A DNA stretch of 64,000 bases from Opitutaceae bacterium (lineage in GTDB: Bacteria; Verrucomicrobiota; Verrucomicrobiia; Opitutales; Opitutaceae): NCBI GenBank assembly GCA_015075305.1, contig JABTUS010000005.1, positions 310,001 through 374,000 on the forward strand, read 5' to 3'. Positions 9,220-19,113 of this stretch are shown here, one piece after another. How positions within the stretch are numbered: the stretch's first letter is position 1; every line of letters starts with the position of its first letter. The notes under the pieces are model-generated. The model had not been told where the DNA came from, made no database searches, and was given only the letters and a program-made list of their open reading frames with translations. Position numbers and translations under genes: made by a program.

Positions 9220-9801
9220 TCATCTGCGCCAGATCCTCGCGCTCTCCTCGTCGCCGAGTTTCCTCCACCGGCCCGGAGCCAAACCGAGCACTTGAATGTC
9301 GAGCTCTCCAATCCTGGCTCGAAACAACCGAAGTGTCGGGTGCCCCACTGCGGCGGTCATCCGCCGCACCTGCCGGTTCTTCCCCTCCGTCAGGGTCAGT
9401 GCAATCCACGCATCGGCCACATTCCGCCTGAATCGGATCGGCGGCATTCGGGGCGGCAGATTCATCTCCGCGGCATCCAGGATGCGAACAGCGCAGGGTC
9501 GCGTCAGGTGACCCCCGATTCGAATGCCACCCGAAGCGAGTTTCTTCAACGTGGCATCGGAAGGCACGCGCTCCACCTGCACCCAGTATTCCCGCGAATG
9601 TCCCTGCGCCGGTGAAAGCAGCCGCGAGTTGAGTCCGGGCTCGTCCGTCAGGAGAAGCAGCCCCTCCGAATCCGCATCCAGTCGTCCAACCGGATGGACG
9701 TTTCCAGGAAGCCTGAACCGCGCAAGCGTATCCCATCGCGAGTTCGGCTCAGGAGTGAACTGCGACAGCACACCGTAGGGTTTGTTGAACGCAATCAGCA
9801 C
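9220..9801 (-). CDS. 23S rRNA pseudouridine synthase, RluE-like
   Basis: A 193-residue pseudouridine synthase of the RsuA/RluB/RluE group without an N-terminal S4 domain. The start MLIAFNKPYGVLSQFTPE is the conserved first strand and loop; the catalytic Asp is in GRLDADSEGLLLLT (about residues 39-52), and the closing EGKNRQVRRMTAAVGHPTLRLFR motif is complete. Length and the lack of S4 best fit RluE, which modifies U2457 (E. coli numbering) in the 23S peptidyl transferase region; the exact target is inferred. It lies between convergent and codirectional genes without an obvious operon partner. Confidence 0.87.
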   Translation of the reverse strand: MLIAFNKPYGVLSQFTPEPNSRWDTLARFRLPGNVHPVGRLDADSEGLLLLTDEPGLNSRLLSPAQGHSREYWVQVERVPSDATLKKLASGGIRIGGHLTRPCAVRILDAAEMNLPPRMPPIRFRRNVADAWIALTLTEGKNRQVRRMTAAVGHPTLRLFRARIGELDIQVLGLAPGRWRKLGDEESARIWRR

Positions 9802-9870
9802 GGATGAGCAAGCCTGTGCGTGGACCGAATGCCGACCCCGCGCCGCGGGCGCAGGCGGGAATCCAGCAGG

Positions 9871-12063
9871 TCAAAACGTCGCCGCATAGCTGAAGTTCAG
9901 CGTGCGTTGCTGCCCCGGTCGCGCCAGCAGAGCGACAAGGTCGCGATCAAGCAGGTTGCGCACGCTGAGGCCGACACTCTGACTGAATCTGCTTTTCGGC
10001 CTGGACCACGAATAGCCGGCATTTGCCGTGAACAGCACATAGTCGGGAAACGCGAGAAATTCGCGGTTCCTGTCCTCGTAGCTGTAGACATAACTGCCGA
10101 CGTAGGTTGATGAAAGGCCCGCCGACAGCCCCTTGAATCTTCCTTGGCCAAAAACATACCGCGCACTCAGCACGGCGGTTCGCGCAGGCAGGCGGCTGAG
10201 CTGGCGTCCGACTTCCGACGGGAGGTCCGGGGACGCAGTAGTGAGCGCGCGTGTGTAGGTGACCAGCCCGGAGAGGATCCATTGGGGCGCGGGGACATAG
10301 CGCAGATTGAGCGATGCCCCGGTGAACTGCTCCTCACCGGCGGCGACAAGCTGCGGCTGGGTGTGGTTCGCATCCGCAATGGGATCGTCGAGCAGCGGAT
10401 TGCGACGGGAAATATTCTTGTTGGTGTATTGAAAACCCAGAAGCGTTGCCGTGAACGTGCGGGCATGCAGCAGCGCCTTGATTCCAGCCTCCACGCCACT
10501 CGTCGTTTCGTTTCCCTGGATCCGATTGGTGCGCGCATCAACCCGCGTGGAAGGCTCGAAGGCCGTGCTCGTGTTTGCGAACACCAGGTAGCGACCGGGC
10601 ACAAGCTGGTAGTTCACTCCGCCCAGCCAGGTGAGCTCCCGGGTGCCGTCCGAGATGTGGGGAAGGGAGACTCCAGGCCGCCGGTCATCCACCTTGAGAT
10701 CTACGACATCATATCGAAGACCCAGCGCCAGCACCGTGCGGCCACCGTTCAAGGCCATGCGTTCGGTGAGAACCGCCGAGGTGTAGCCTGTTGTCTCCGT
10801 GCGGTCGGCAATGATGCGACGGTAGGTGTCGGGACCGAAAACAGGACGGGAATAGTCGGGATTGAACGGGTTGAACCGCCGCACCGACTCGGGAAGCGCC
10901 GCACGCTCCGCGGCATCAAGTCCGCGATGAACACGATCGTACCCGACGCGCGACGACTCCAGTGAGGCCAGAACCTTGTGGTCCGCTCCCAGCGCATACA
11001 AACGGGCAGTCGCGTCAACCTGCCCCACAAGCACATCGACCTCCTGCTCCTGCCGCTGCGCCTCCCGCGTGCCGGCAAAAACCCCCGTGTCGAGCAGATA
11101 CTCGCCCTTGGTGAAACGATCGTCCTCGATTTCACGCCGGAACCACTGCGCTCCCGCGCGCAGGCTGAGAGCCTTTGTCGGCTGCCCCTCAAACTGCACG
11201 CTCGCGCTCGCAACACGCTTGTTGATGACCGCATCGGGTCCATTGACATGGAAATAGGCGAGCGGGCGGTACGGCCCGACCACCTTGCCTGTCCGCGTGA
11301 GCCGGTATTCAGGCACGCCCGAGCCGGGATTCGCCCTGACGTCAACGTAGTCCAGTTGAATCATCGTGCTCGCCGCACGGGAATGCCGCAGGGTGACCGC
11401 ACCGCTCACCGAATGCGTGCGATTGTAGGAGTACGCCTCAGGGCCCATTTTTTCCCTCAGGTTCACATCCAGCCGCTGCCACGCCCTCTTCGGAATCAGC
11501 GGGGTGTTTATCTCAAATTCGGCGTACCGATCCCGCGCACTCGTGGCGAGCAGTGACAGGCGCCTGTACGCGGTGGACCGGGGGCGGGCGGTCATCGTGT
11601 TTTCAATGCCACCGGGCGCCGCCTTCCCAAGGACTGGTGTCAGAGGCCCCTGGATTCGATCGCCTCCGCGGCCGTTGACCACCTCGGGCACGCCGCTTTG
11701 CGAAAATCCATTGCGCAGCCGAGGCGTTGGAAATCCCCGCAGATTGAGGCGCGACACCCCGGCAACGAGATCCGCAGGCGACGTGGCGGCGATCAAGCCA
11801 AGCTCCATGTTGATTTCCCCCACATTCTCAGAATCCTCCGAGTTCGACATGATCATGTCGTTTGAGAAGGGCGGTTCCGTCATCTCCGCCTCCATCGAAC
11901 CCATGCCCGTGGCGTCATAGTTCATGTCCTCGCTCTCGGCTCCCACCAGTAGCGGATCCAGGCGCACGGCATTCTCTTCCGACAAGGGCACCCTTCCCCA
12001 CACCCGGGTATCGGCGCATTTAAGCAGACCAAGGAGAATAAGACAGCCGATCAATCGTGCCAT
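9871..12063 (-). CDS. TonB-dependent outer-membrane receptor
   Basis: A 730-residue protein with a signal peptide (MARLIGCLILLGLLKCA), a short plug domain (about residues 20-160, with LNLRGFPTPRLRNGFSQSG and GGIENTMTARPRS) and a beta-barrel made of alternating polar and aromatic strands that ends in the classic aromatic C terminus (LNFSYAATF). It should import a siderophore, oligosaccharide or other large ligand across the outer membrane with TonB energy. The segment before the plug (about residues 45-85) is unusually rich in Met and acidic residues. The open frame continues upstream across the complement of the tRNA-Phe, but that extension is an artefact; the ATG at 12063 is right for the signal peptide. 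Confidence 0.82.
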   Translation of the reverse strand: MARLIGCLILLGLLKCADTRVWGRVPLSEENAVRLDPLLVGAESEDMNYDATGMGSMEAEMTEPPFSNDMIMSNSEDSENVGEINMELGLIAATSPADLVAGVSRLNLRGFPTPRLRNGFSQSGVPEVVNGRGGDRIQGPLTPVLGKAAPGGIENTMTARPRSTAYRRLSLLATSARDRYAEFEINTPLIPKRAWQRLDVNLREKMGPEAYSYNRTHSVSGAVTLRHSRAASTMIQLDYVDVRANPGSGVPEYRLTRTGKVVGPYRPLAYFHVNGPDAVINKRVASASVQFEGQPTKALSLRAGAQWFRREIEDDRFTKGEYLLDTGVFAGTREAQRQEQEVDVLVGQVDATARLYALGADHKVLASLESSRVGYDRVHRGLDAAERAALPESVRRFNPFNPDYSRPVFGPDTYRRIIADRTETTGYTSAVLTERMALNGGRTVLALGLRYDVVDLKVDDRRPGVSLPHISDGTRELTWLGGVNYQLVPGRYLVFANTSTAFEPSTRVDARTNRIQGNETTSGVEAGIKALLHARTFTATLLGFQYTNKNISRRNPLLDDPIADANHTQPQLVAAGEEQFTGASLNLRYVPAPQWILSGLVTYTRALTTASPDLPSEVGRQLSRLPARTAVLSARYVFGQGRFKGLSAGLSSTYVGSYVYSYEDRNREFLAFPDYVLFTANAGYSWSRPKSRFSQSVGLSVRNLLDRDLVALLARPGQQRTLNFSYAATF

Positions 12064-12224
12064 GGATACCGAAAATGAAGAGCGGCATCCGATGCAATGC
12101 CGAGGAGTATTTTGGGGCGACTGCAAATTTGCGGCAGGCTCCTTGCGATCGGCGAATGCGTTGCACGCAAAATCCCTGTTGACGACACCGCTTCCCGCCC
12201 TTTCCTCTCCACCCTCACAGATCT

Positions 12225-12300
<76 letters not shown>

Positions 12301-12507
12301 TCCGCCGCGCAAGGTTGTGCGGTCAATCCCGATGATGTGGGCGAAAATGGATTTCATGAGCGACGTGAATATGTAGATGCTCATGCGTGCCAAATGGTTA
12401 TAAGTTTATACTCCAGACGCTCCACGGGGAACCGATTTAATCCCTTGCCCATGATCTTCCAGTTCCCAGCTCCCGTGGACGATTGCACCATTCCCTGAGG
12501 GATTCGA

Positions 12508-15222
12508 TTGAGTTTCCTGAATTCCCAGATGCCGGTGTTACCTCGCAAAAATCCATGGCTCTTCGGTCTTCTCGCCTTCGCCGGCATGGTGGGTGCCCAT
12601 TTTGCCGCCAATGCAATCGGAGGACGCCTGCAAGGGGACTCCCCGGCCGTGTCAATTGTTCCCGGCGCTCTCATTTTCGGCATTCTGGCGGCGCTGGTGA
12701 TCCGGCTGGCGATCGTGCCACTGCTCGATCAAAGCCGCAAATCCGAGCGGGAGGTTTCTCTCGGAAAAGAGGAGTATTCTTCGTTGATGCGCCGTTCGAA
12801 CCAAATGCGTCATGCCATCGACGAGCATGCATCTGTCGCGATAACAGATCCGAACGGCGCAATCACCGACGTCAACGACGCCTTCTGCCGCGCATCCGGC
12901 TACTCTCGTGAAGAGCTCATAGGCCAGAATCATCGCCTGTTGAATTCCGGATATCACTCCACCGAATTCTTTGCGGAATTGTGGAGAACAATAGGCAGGG
13001 GCGGCACCTGGCATGGGCATATTCGCAATCGCCGGAAGGATGGATCCTTTTATTGGGACAACTCCACCGTCGTGCCCTTTTTCGACGATGACGGGAAGAT
13101 TGAAACCTATATCGCCATTCGTTATGACATCACGGCACGGCTAAAGGCGCAGCATGCGGTGAAGCAGGAGCGCGCCCTGCTGTTGAAGGTCTTCGAGTCG
13201 TCCTTTGCCGGCTACTGGGACTGGAACCCCATGGCCAATACGTTCCTCTACAGCCAGAGCTACAAACGCATGCTCGGCTACGACGATCAGGAGTTCCCCA
13301 ACTCTCCGGACGAATGGAGGCGTCACTTGCATCAGGAGGACATCATCACCGCCGAAAAACTGTACAGGGAGCTCGTTGAGAGTCGGGGAGCGAAACCCTA
13401 TCACGCGACCTTGCGCTTCGTCCACAAGGATGGGCGCACGGTCTGGGTGCTCGCCTCCGTGCTCATCGCTGAATGGAGCGAAACCGGCATTCCTCAACGC
13501 GTGGTGGGCTGCAACATAGACATCACCGAACAACGGGAGGCCGAGGAGACCATTCGAAAACGCAACATGGAATTGAGGGCGGCCACCGCCCGTGCCGAGA
13601 AGTTCGCCCGGGATGCACACGCGGCGGCGACGGCCAAGGCGGAGTTCCTGGCCAACATGAGCCACGAAATCCGCACGCCCATGAACGCAGTCATCGGCAT
13701 GAGCGACCTGCTGCTCGACACGACGCTCGATGCCACCCAGCGCGAATTCGCGGAAACCATTCGCACGAGCGGCGACGCGCTTCTCGCAATCATCAACGAC
13801 ATTCTCGACTACTCCAAGATCGAGTCGGGCCACCTGGAACTGGAGAGAACACCCGTAAATCTGCGCGAGTTCGTGGAGAGCGCCATCGATCTCGCCGCCG
13901 GTCCCGCCTCGGCAAAGCGGCTGGATCTGCTGTATTGGATTGAGGATGACGTCCCCCCGTGCATCGTGGGCGACCTTACACGGCTTCGCCAGATCCTGAT
14001 CAACCTGATTGGCAATGCGGTGAAATTCACCGAACGGGGTGAAATCCTCGTGACTGTAAGCCAGCGCACGACGGACAATGGCCAGCCCCGGCTTAACGTT
14101 TCGGTGCGAGACACCGGGATCGGCATCCCCCCGGACCGGCTGGACAGGCTCTTCAAATCCTTCAGTCAGGTCGACGCCTCGACCACTCGCAAGTACGGTG
14201 GCACGGGACTGGGGCTCGCCATTTCGCATCGCTTGGTCGACTTGATGTGCGGACGCATCTGGGTCGATTCGGTCGTCGGTCAGGGGACCACCTTCACGTT
14301 CGAAGTGCCACTTGAAGCCGCGCCGTTCGTTCCCGGACCGCGGGACCAGAACAACAACCATGTCCTCAAGGACCGCCGGCTCCTGATAGTGGACGACAAT
14401 GCCACCAACCGCCGCATCCTTTCACTTCAGTCAAAACGCTGGGGCCTGGCTCCCGAAACCGCGAGCTCGGGTCCGGAGGCAATCCAGTGGATCGACAGCG
14501 GCAAATCGTACGACCTTGCGATCATCGATGTCCAAATGCCCGGAATGGACGGCTACGAACTGGCTCGCGAGCTCCGCAGGCGACGGACCAAGGAACAGCT
14601 CCCAATTGTTGCTCTCACCTCGCTCGGCGACTCGGGAGCCGGTTTCAAGGACCAGGGAATTGCACGGGTCCTGACGAAACCTGCAAAGGCTGCGACATTG
14701 TGCGAGGCACTGGCCAGGATTCTTGACAAGAATGCCCCCACCAATGGATCGGCTGCACCGGCAGCCAGCGGCGCGCTTCTCGCCCAGGAGTTTCCACTTC
14801 GAATCCTGCTCGCTGAAGACAATGCGGTCAATCAACGCGTCGCCTCGCTCCTCCTTGGGAAATTGGGTTACAAGATCGAGCGGGTTTCCAACGGCATTGA
14901 AGTGCTCGCAGCACTCTCAAAGCAGTCATTCGATCTCATTTTTCTCGACGTGCAAATGCCGGAGATGGATGGACTGGAATGCTCGCAGCGAATCTCGGCG
15001 CTCCACCCTGTGACAAATCGTCCGTGGATCGTGGCCATGACCGCAAATGCGATGCAAGGCGATCGGGATCGTTGCATGGAGTCGGGAATGGATGACTACA
15101 TCAGCAAGCCCATCCGCCCCGCTGTTGTCGCCAAGGCGCTCGTCCGCGCCCACGGGCAATTGCAACTTCGAAGAGCCTCATCCGAGCAAGCCCTGGCGTC
15201 ATCCACGCTGAGCTTCAATTGA
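12508..15222 (+). CDS. Hybrid sensor histidine kinase (2 TM, 2 PAS, HisKA, HATPase, 2 receiver domains)
   Basis: A 904-residue membrane kinase. Two transmembrane helices (about 15-35 and 50-70) enclose a very short periplasmic loop. A PAS domain (about 95-220), a second PAS/PAC domain (about 225-350), a HisKA domain with the phospho-accepting His386 in MSHEIRTPM, and an HATPase with complete N, G1 and G2 boxes ([30 protein letters not shown]) follow. Two receivers end the protein, with Asp674 ([11 protein letters not shown]) and Asp814 ([10 protein letters not shown]). No Hpt domain is present, so phosphotransfer probably goes to a separate partner. The start is a TTG at 12508 with GAGG 7 nt upstream; an ATG at 12529 lacks a ribosome binding site. 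It stands alone between two tRNA genes; the signal is unknown. Confidence 0.92.
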   Translation: MSFLNSQMPVLPRKNPWLFGLLAFAGMVGAHFAANAIGGRLQGDSPAVSIVPGALIFGILAALVIRLAIVPLLDQSRKSEREVSLGKEEYSSLMRRSNQMRHAIDEHASVAITDPNGAITDVNDAFCRASGYSREELIGQNHRLLNSGYHSTEFFAELWRTIGRGGTWHGHIRNRRKDGSFYWDNSTVVPFFDDDGKIETYIAIRYDITARLKAQHAVKQERALLLKVFESSFAGYWDWNPMANTFLYSQSYKRMLGYDDQEFPNSPDEWRRHLHQEDIITAEKLYRELVESRGAKPYHATLRFVHKDGRTVWVLASVLIAEWSETGIPQRVVGCNIDITEQREAEETIRKRNMELRAATARAEKFARDAHAAATAKAEFLANMSHEIRTPMNAVIGMSDLLLDTTLDATQREFAETIRTSGDALLAIINDILDYSKIESGHLELERTPVNLREFVESAIDLAAGPASAKRLDLLYWIEDDVPPCIVGDLTRLRQILINLIGNAVKFTERGEILVTVSQRTTDNGQPRLNVSVRDTGIGIPPDRLDRLFKSFSQVDASTTRKYGGTGLGLAISHRLVDLMCGRIWVDSVVGQGTTFTFEVPLEAAPFVPGPRDQNNNHVLKDRRLLIVDDNATNRRILSLQSKRWGLAPETASSGPEAIQWIDSGKSYDLAIIDVQMPGMDGYELARELRRRRTKEQLPIVALTSLGDSGAGFKDQGIARVLTKPAKAATLCEALARILDKNAPTNGSAAPAASGALLAQEFPLRILLAEDNAVNQRVASLLLGKLGYKIERVSNGIEVLAALSKQSFDLIFLDVQMPEMDGLECSQRISALHPVTNRPWIVAMTANAMQGDRDRCMESGMDDYISKPIRPAVVAKALVRAHGQLQLRRASSEQALASSTLSFN

Positions 15223-15294
15223 ATCCTGGCGGCACGTGCCGGAAAAAAGACTTGCGCCGGTTCCGCGCAGACATGAACTAGCCGCTCCTTCATT

Positions 15295-15381
15295 GGTAGG
15301 ATACTCAAGTGGCCAACGAGGAGAGACTGTAAATCTCTTGGGCTTTGCCCTTCCCTGGTTCGAATCCAGGTCCTACCACCA
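15295..15381 (+). tRNA. tRNA-Tyr (GTA)
   Basis: A class II tRNA of 87 nt with a long variable arm (TTGGGCTTTGCCCTT). Acceptor arms GGTAGGA and TCCTACC pair perfectly; the anticodon loop is CTGTAAA with GTA; the T arm is GGTTCGAATCC. The 3' CCA is encoded. Confidence 0.96.
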
Positions 15382-15519
15382 TTTCCCGCAGCTGCTTCAC
15401 GAGCTGCACTCGAGCGGATTAACAATCGTTACCGCAGGCGTGCGCTGTCGCGGAATGTGGCGCATCTCTGTTTCGGACTGGCGCGCTGGCAACCCGGTTT
15501 GCGCGAGTCTGGCACCGAT

Positions 15520-16122
15520 TCACGTAAGCGCCACACAATAGCGGTTGATCAAAACTCTCGCGAGAGACGTTCGCGCAAGCGGATACGCCGGTCCTTCGAT
15601 GCGTGGCGCGGCATCGCCCGGAACCTCGAAAAGGGCAACGCACATCCTGCCCGTGAATCGCGAGGCGTAGATCAGGCCATGAAATCCTGACGGATGATCC
15701 ATGACCGCCCTTCCCCATTGGTGGGTGAACCTGCGCGATCGATGCATGAGCGCCGAGGCATCCACTTTGGCGGAAGCCATTCCCGCAAAGGTGAGATTCG
15801 CCACCGCAACACTGGGAAGCCTCAGCGTGGAAAACACGCGCGCCTCCCATTCGCTCCTGGCAATGGCCACGCGCGTCCTTCTGGCAAAGAAGACGTCGCC
15901 ATACACCTCCATTGTCGCGGTTTCCTCGTCGGACGCGGCGTAGAGCACGGGATACCGGCCCAAGGGGTGGGAGAACCGGTGTTCTTCGTTGAGCGTGAAC
16001 CGCACCGCCCTCCCTGGAAAATGCAGTCGCCACCAACCTCTTTCCGCCAGTTTGGCATCCGCCAGTTTCAGCGAGGCCAGATCCCTCGGCGGCAGCCTGA
16101 GCGGCTTCAGTTTAGCCGACAT
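15520..16122 (-). CDS. RES-domain toxin-like protein
   Basis: A 200-residue protein with a RES domain at about residues 28-190: WRLHFPGRAVRF supplies the conserved Arg, then RYPVLYAASDEETATMEVYGDVF, and later GLIYASRFTGRMCVALFE. RES toxins of two-component toxin-antitoxin pairs are NAD-degrading or ADP-ribosyl-transferring enzymes that halt growth. The upstream gene overlaps by 11 nt, the usual antitoxin-then-toxin order. Arg, Tyr and Glu residues of the family are present, so an active enzyme is plausible. It lies 138 nt downstream of a tRNA-Tyr gene in the opposite orientation. Confidence 0.8.
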   Translation of the reverse strand: MSAKLKPLRLPPRDLASLKLADAKLAERGWWRLHFPGRAVRFTLNEEHRFSHPLGRYPVLYAASDEETATMEVYGDVFFARRTRVAIARSEWEARVFSTLRLPSVAVANLTFAGMASAKVDASALMHRSRRFTHQWGRAVMDHPSGFHGLIYASRFTGRMCVALFEVPGDAAPRIEGPAYPLARTSLARVLINRYCVALT

Positions 16123-16708
16123 GCGCTTTGGCGAGCGCCTTCAATCGTTTCGCATCGCCGGCGATCAGAAGATCGACAGGCGCCCTGCCGCGCAGGCTTT
16201 CCCGCGGTGTGAGGAAAAAGGTGAGCACGGCCCAGTCATCGAGACCGCTGATCTCCCTGAAGGTTTGGACAACCTCAACCAAACCCTCACGCACCCGGCC
16301 CTTCTCATCGAACTGCCATGTGGGAAACCTGACCGCCCCCTGCTTTTCCAATCGCACCCCGAACAAGCCGCCCTCCTTGGCCTTTTCGAGTATTCTGGGC
16401 TTCGAGATTCCGACTATGCGGGCGGCAATCTCGGCCGACACACATGGCCCCTGCGGCGCACGCAGCATTTCAGCCCGCGCCGCTGCACCGCGAACCAGGG
16501 CCAGAGCCACGCCTTCGTGCTCCAAGGCAGGAGAAACCGCCGGCACCAGCTCCACCAAATCATCCGCGAACGCCGCCGCTCCTTCGTTCGATTCACCCTT
16601 GAATGTCGTCACATAGTCTTCCATGACCGCTCCGAGGCGGCGGCGCATTTTCCGCCGGAGTTCATCCCGGACAATGAGCTTCTCCGTATTGAGCGCGTCT
16701 GCCTCCAT
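16112..16708 (-). CDS. Antitoxin of the RES pair (MbcA/ParS/Xre-type C terminus)
   Basis: A 198-residue protein placed directly ahead of the RES gene and overlapping it by 11 nt. Its C-terminal 50 residues (DDWAVLTFFLTPRESLRGRAPVDLL, then a short helix) match the toxin-binding MbcA/ParS/Xre (DUF2384) pattern W..FL..P...L.G..P.DLL. The middle (about residues 88-130, VSAEIAARIVGISKPRILEKAKEG) looks like a helix-turn-helix, and the N-terminal 80 residues are helical. The usual Xre antitoxin is about 130-150 residues, so this one carries an extra N-terminal domain. It probably neutralises the RES toxin and represses the pair's own promoter (inference from family and layout). Confidence 0.72.
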   Translation of the reverse strand: MEADALNTEKLIVRDELRRKMRRRLGAVMEDYVTTFKGESNEGAAAFADDLVELVPAVSPALEHEGVALALVRGAAARAEMLRAPQGPCVSAEIAARIVGISKPRILEKAKEGGLFGVRLEKQGAVRFPTWQFDEKGRVREGLVEVVQTFREISGLDDWAVLTFFLTPRESLRGRAPVDLLIAGDAKRLKALAKAHVG

Positions 16709-16731
16709 GAAGCCAGCATGGGTCTTTCTGT

Positions 16732-16745
16732 AAGTTTGTCAACTT
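16732..16745. promoter_or_regulatory. Inverted repeat upstream of the toxin-antitoxin pair
   Basis: AAGTT-TGTC-AACTT is a perfect 5-bp inverted repeat with a 4-nt spacer, 24 nt before the antitoxin start. On the minus strand it overlaps TTGACA, a consensus -35 box. Its position fits autorepression by the antitoxin, but this is short and unproven. Confidence 0.35.
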
Positions 16746-16796
16746 CGTTAAATCGTCTTAAAACTTCTGCCCGGCGTGCGCAGCATCAAAGCCTGC

Positions 16797-17744
16797 TCAC
16801 TTGCCGCGACTCGGCTCCCGGTCTGGTGCCTCATGCGGTACGGTGGGTCCGCTGAATGGCTCGACGTGGGTCACGATGTCAGTGACGGCGGGAAAAGACG
16901 CTCTGACGGCGTCCTTGACCCTATGGCCGATCGCATGCCCCTTCTCGACGGTGATGCGCCGGTCCACCTGCACATGGACATCCATGTGATAGCCGAGGCC
17001 GCTCTTCTTCATTCTCAGCTTCTCAATCCGGCGGACGCCCTCCGTGCTTTCAGCCAGGGCCAGCACCTCCCGCACCATTTCAGGAGGCGCGGCGCCGTCC
17101 ATGTTCTCATGCAGGGCGAGCTTCAGGAGCGAAAATCCGTTGTATCCGATGACCAGACATCCCAGAAGCGCCGCAATGTCATCCGCCTTCTCGTACCCCG
17201 GTCCACCGGCAAGCGAGATCGTGATTCCAAGAAACGCCAGTGCCGACGTGATCGCATCCGAACGATGATGCCAGGCGTCACCCTTGAGCGCGATGCTCGT
17301 GGTTTCCGCACTCTTCTTCAGGGCGTACCGTGAAAGGATCATTTTCGTCACCACAACGAGCAAAAGAATTGGCAGGGTGAACCAGTCCGGGGAACTGTGG
17401 CGTCCGACAAGATTCCGGGAACTTTGGATGGCGATGATCGCGCCTGCGGCAAGCAGTGCCAGCGCCGAAAACAACGCCCCGAGCTGCTCAGCCTTCCCGT
17501 GTCCGAACGGATGGTCCTCGTCGGGAGGCCTGCTCGAAATCCTCAGGGAAACCAGCACCACTGACGATGTGACGACATCGGTCAGCGATTCGATCCCGTC
17601 GGCAATCAATGCATAGGAATGACCGAGCAACCCGGCGAGGATCTTGACCGCCGCAAGCACGACGTTCACGAAAATGCTCTTCAAGGTTGTTTGAAACGCC
17701 ACCGCAACCGATTGCTTCATTTTGGATCCCGCCAGGATATGCAT
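16797..17744 (-). CDS. Cation diffusion facilitator (CDF) metal exporter
   Basis: A 315-residue CDF transporter exporting Zn(II), Fe(II) or similar divalent metals by proton antiport. Six helices are predicted in the first 210 residues. The transport-site motifs ALIADGIESLTDV (helix 2) and GDAWHHRSDAITS (helix 5) provide the Asp/His/Asp ligands, and DEDHPFGHGKAE is the conserved cytoplasmic loop. The C-terminal cytoplasmic dimer domain (about 215-305) has the usual LRMKKSGLGYHMDVHVQVD strand. The open frame begins upstream inside the enolase-like gene; the ATG at 17744 fits the family better, with ATG 17720 possible. It follows the enolase-like gene by 67 nt. Confidence 0.88.
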   Translation of the reverse strand: MHILAGSKMKQSVAVAFQTTLKSIFVNVVLAAVKILAGLLGHSYALIADGIESLTDVVTSSVVLVSLRISSRPPDEDHPFGHGKAEQLGALFSALALLAAGAIIAIQSSRNLVGRHSSPDWFTLPILLLVVVTKMILSRYALKKSAETTSIALKGDAWHHRSDAITSALAFLGITISLAGGPGYEKADDIAALLGCLVIGYNGFSLLKLALHENMDGAAPPEMVREVLALAESTEGVRRIEKLRMKKSGLGYHMDVHVQVDRRITVEKGHAIGHRVKDAVRASFPAVTDIVTHVEPFSGPTVPHEAPDREPSRGK

Positions 17745-17811
17745 TCCAACGACGCGGGTCAACGCAGCCCCTTGTCGACCCTCGCTGTAGCGCGCCAATG
17801 CGGGAGGCGGC

Positions 17812-19113
17812 TCAAGCCAGGACAGGAAGCGCAATGCCAGCCGCCTCAAAAATGCCGGTGCCAAGGAAGCGTGCGCGTCCACCGAGGCTGCGTTGAATCC
17901 GGAGGACCTCGTTCCATTTCACCATCCGTTCACTGCGGCTGAATGAGCCAACCTTGAGCTGGCCCGCATTGGTCGCCACCGCGAGGTGCGCAATGAACGC
18001 GTCCTCGGTCTCCCCCGAACGCGCCGACACCACGGGCAGCCAGCCGGCGGCCTGTGTCTGGCGGATGGCTCGGATCGTCTCGGTCACGGTGCCGATCTGG
18101 TTGAGCTTGATCAGCACGGCGTTCGCGGTCCGGGCGGAGATCCCCCGCCTGATCCTTTCGGGATGCGTCGTAAAGTGATCGTCCCCGATGAGCTGGCAGC
18201 GGTGCCCGATCGCTTCGCGCACGAGTCGCCAGCCATCCCAGTCATCCTCCGCCATCGGATCCTCGATCGATACGATCGGATACTTCTCCACCCAGTCGAT
18301 CATCAGGCGTGCAAACTGCGCGGATGTGAACCGCCGTTTTTCCAAACCCAGCGAGTAGCTGTCGTCCTGAAAAAGGTCGGTGGCTGCGATGTCGAGCGAG
18401 AGCCCGACATCGCGTCCCGGAGTGTAGCCGGCCGCACGAATCGCGGCGAGCAGCGCCTCAAACACGTCCTCATTGCGGTCGAAAAGCGGCCAGTAACCGC
18501 CCTCGTCCGCCACGCCGGCGAGCCGGCCTCGCGCCCGCATGACATCGGCGGCGGCGTGAAAGACATTGTGCGTGATCTCAAGCGTCTCCTCGTAGGTGCG
18601 CGCGCGAAGCGCCACGATCATGAAATCCTGGATGTCGATGCGGCCCTGCGCGTGGCGGCCCCCGCCGAAGATCTGGACCTCGGGCAGCGGCAGCAGCGTG
18701 CTCTGGCCGCCTCCAAGCGATTCAAAAAGCGGCACACCCCGCGCGCACGCCGCAGCCTGCGCCGCAGCCATCGAAACCCCCAGCAGCGCGTTGGCGCCCA
18801 GCCGCGACTTGTTCGGCGTGCCATCCAGCGCAACGAGCGCCGCATCGAGTCCCGATTGATCGAAGACATCGCGCCCCACCACCAGACGCGCGATTTCTCC
18901 TTCAACATGCGCGATGGCTTGAAACACCGACTTCCCGCGGTAGCGATGCGGATCGCCATCACGCAGTTCGTGCGCCTCATGGCTTCCGGTCGACGCCCCG
19001 GAGGGCACGAACCCGCGGCCACTCATGCCATTTTCGAGGGTGATCTCGACCTCCACTGTGGGATGGCCGCGGCTGTCGAAGATCTGCAGGGCGTGCAGGG
19101 CGGAAATTTTCAT
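17812..19113 (-). CDS. Enolase-family protein with two altered active-site residues
   Basis: A 433-residue protein aligned with enolase along its whole length. Retained (yeast numbers in brackets): the loop SGASTG at 38-43 (S39), H154 (H159), E204 (E211), the metal ligands D241 (D246), E284 (E295) and D311 (D320), K336 (K345) and K387 (K396). Changed: E168 is Asp163 (DIQDFMI for DIQEFMI) and H373 is Ala364 (SARSGETED for SHRSGETED). Both normal residues contact substrate in glycolytic enolase. The ATG at 19113 overlaps the stop of the upstream kinase gene as ATGA, so the pair is translationally coupled. It may be a low-activity enolase or a paralogue acting on a related 2-phospho acid; whether another eno exists in the genome cannot be seen here. 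Confidence 0.85.
   Translation of the reverse strand: MKISALHALQIFDSRGHPTVEVEITLENGMSGRGFVPSGASTGSHEAHELRDGDPHRYRGKSVFQAIAHVEGEIARLVVGRDVFDQSGLDAALVALDGTPNKSRLGANALLGVSMAAAQAAACARGVPLFESLGGGQSTLLPLPEVQIFGGGRHAQGRIDIQDFMIVALRARTYEETLEITHNVFHAAADVMRARGRLAGVADEGGYWPLFDRNEDVFEALLAAIRAAGYTPGRDVGLSLDIAATDLFQDDSYSLGLEKRRFTSAQFARLMIDWVEKYPIVSIEDPMAEDDWDGWRLVREAIGHRCQLIGDDHFTTHPERIRRGISARTANAVLIKLNQIGTVTETIRAIRQTQAAGWLPVVSARSGETEDAFIAHLAVATNAGQLKVGSFSRSERMVKWNEVLRIQRSLGGRARFLGTGIFEAAGIALPVLA

Noticed and set aside
13141-14361. 406-codon minus-strand frame over the histidine kinase
   Set aside because: Shadow frame; all kinase motifs are on the plus strand.
15382-15519. Integrated element attached at the tRNA-Tyr gene
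   Set aside because: No direct repeat of the tRNA 3' end, integrase or other mobility gene is seen nearby.
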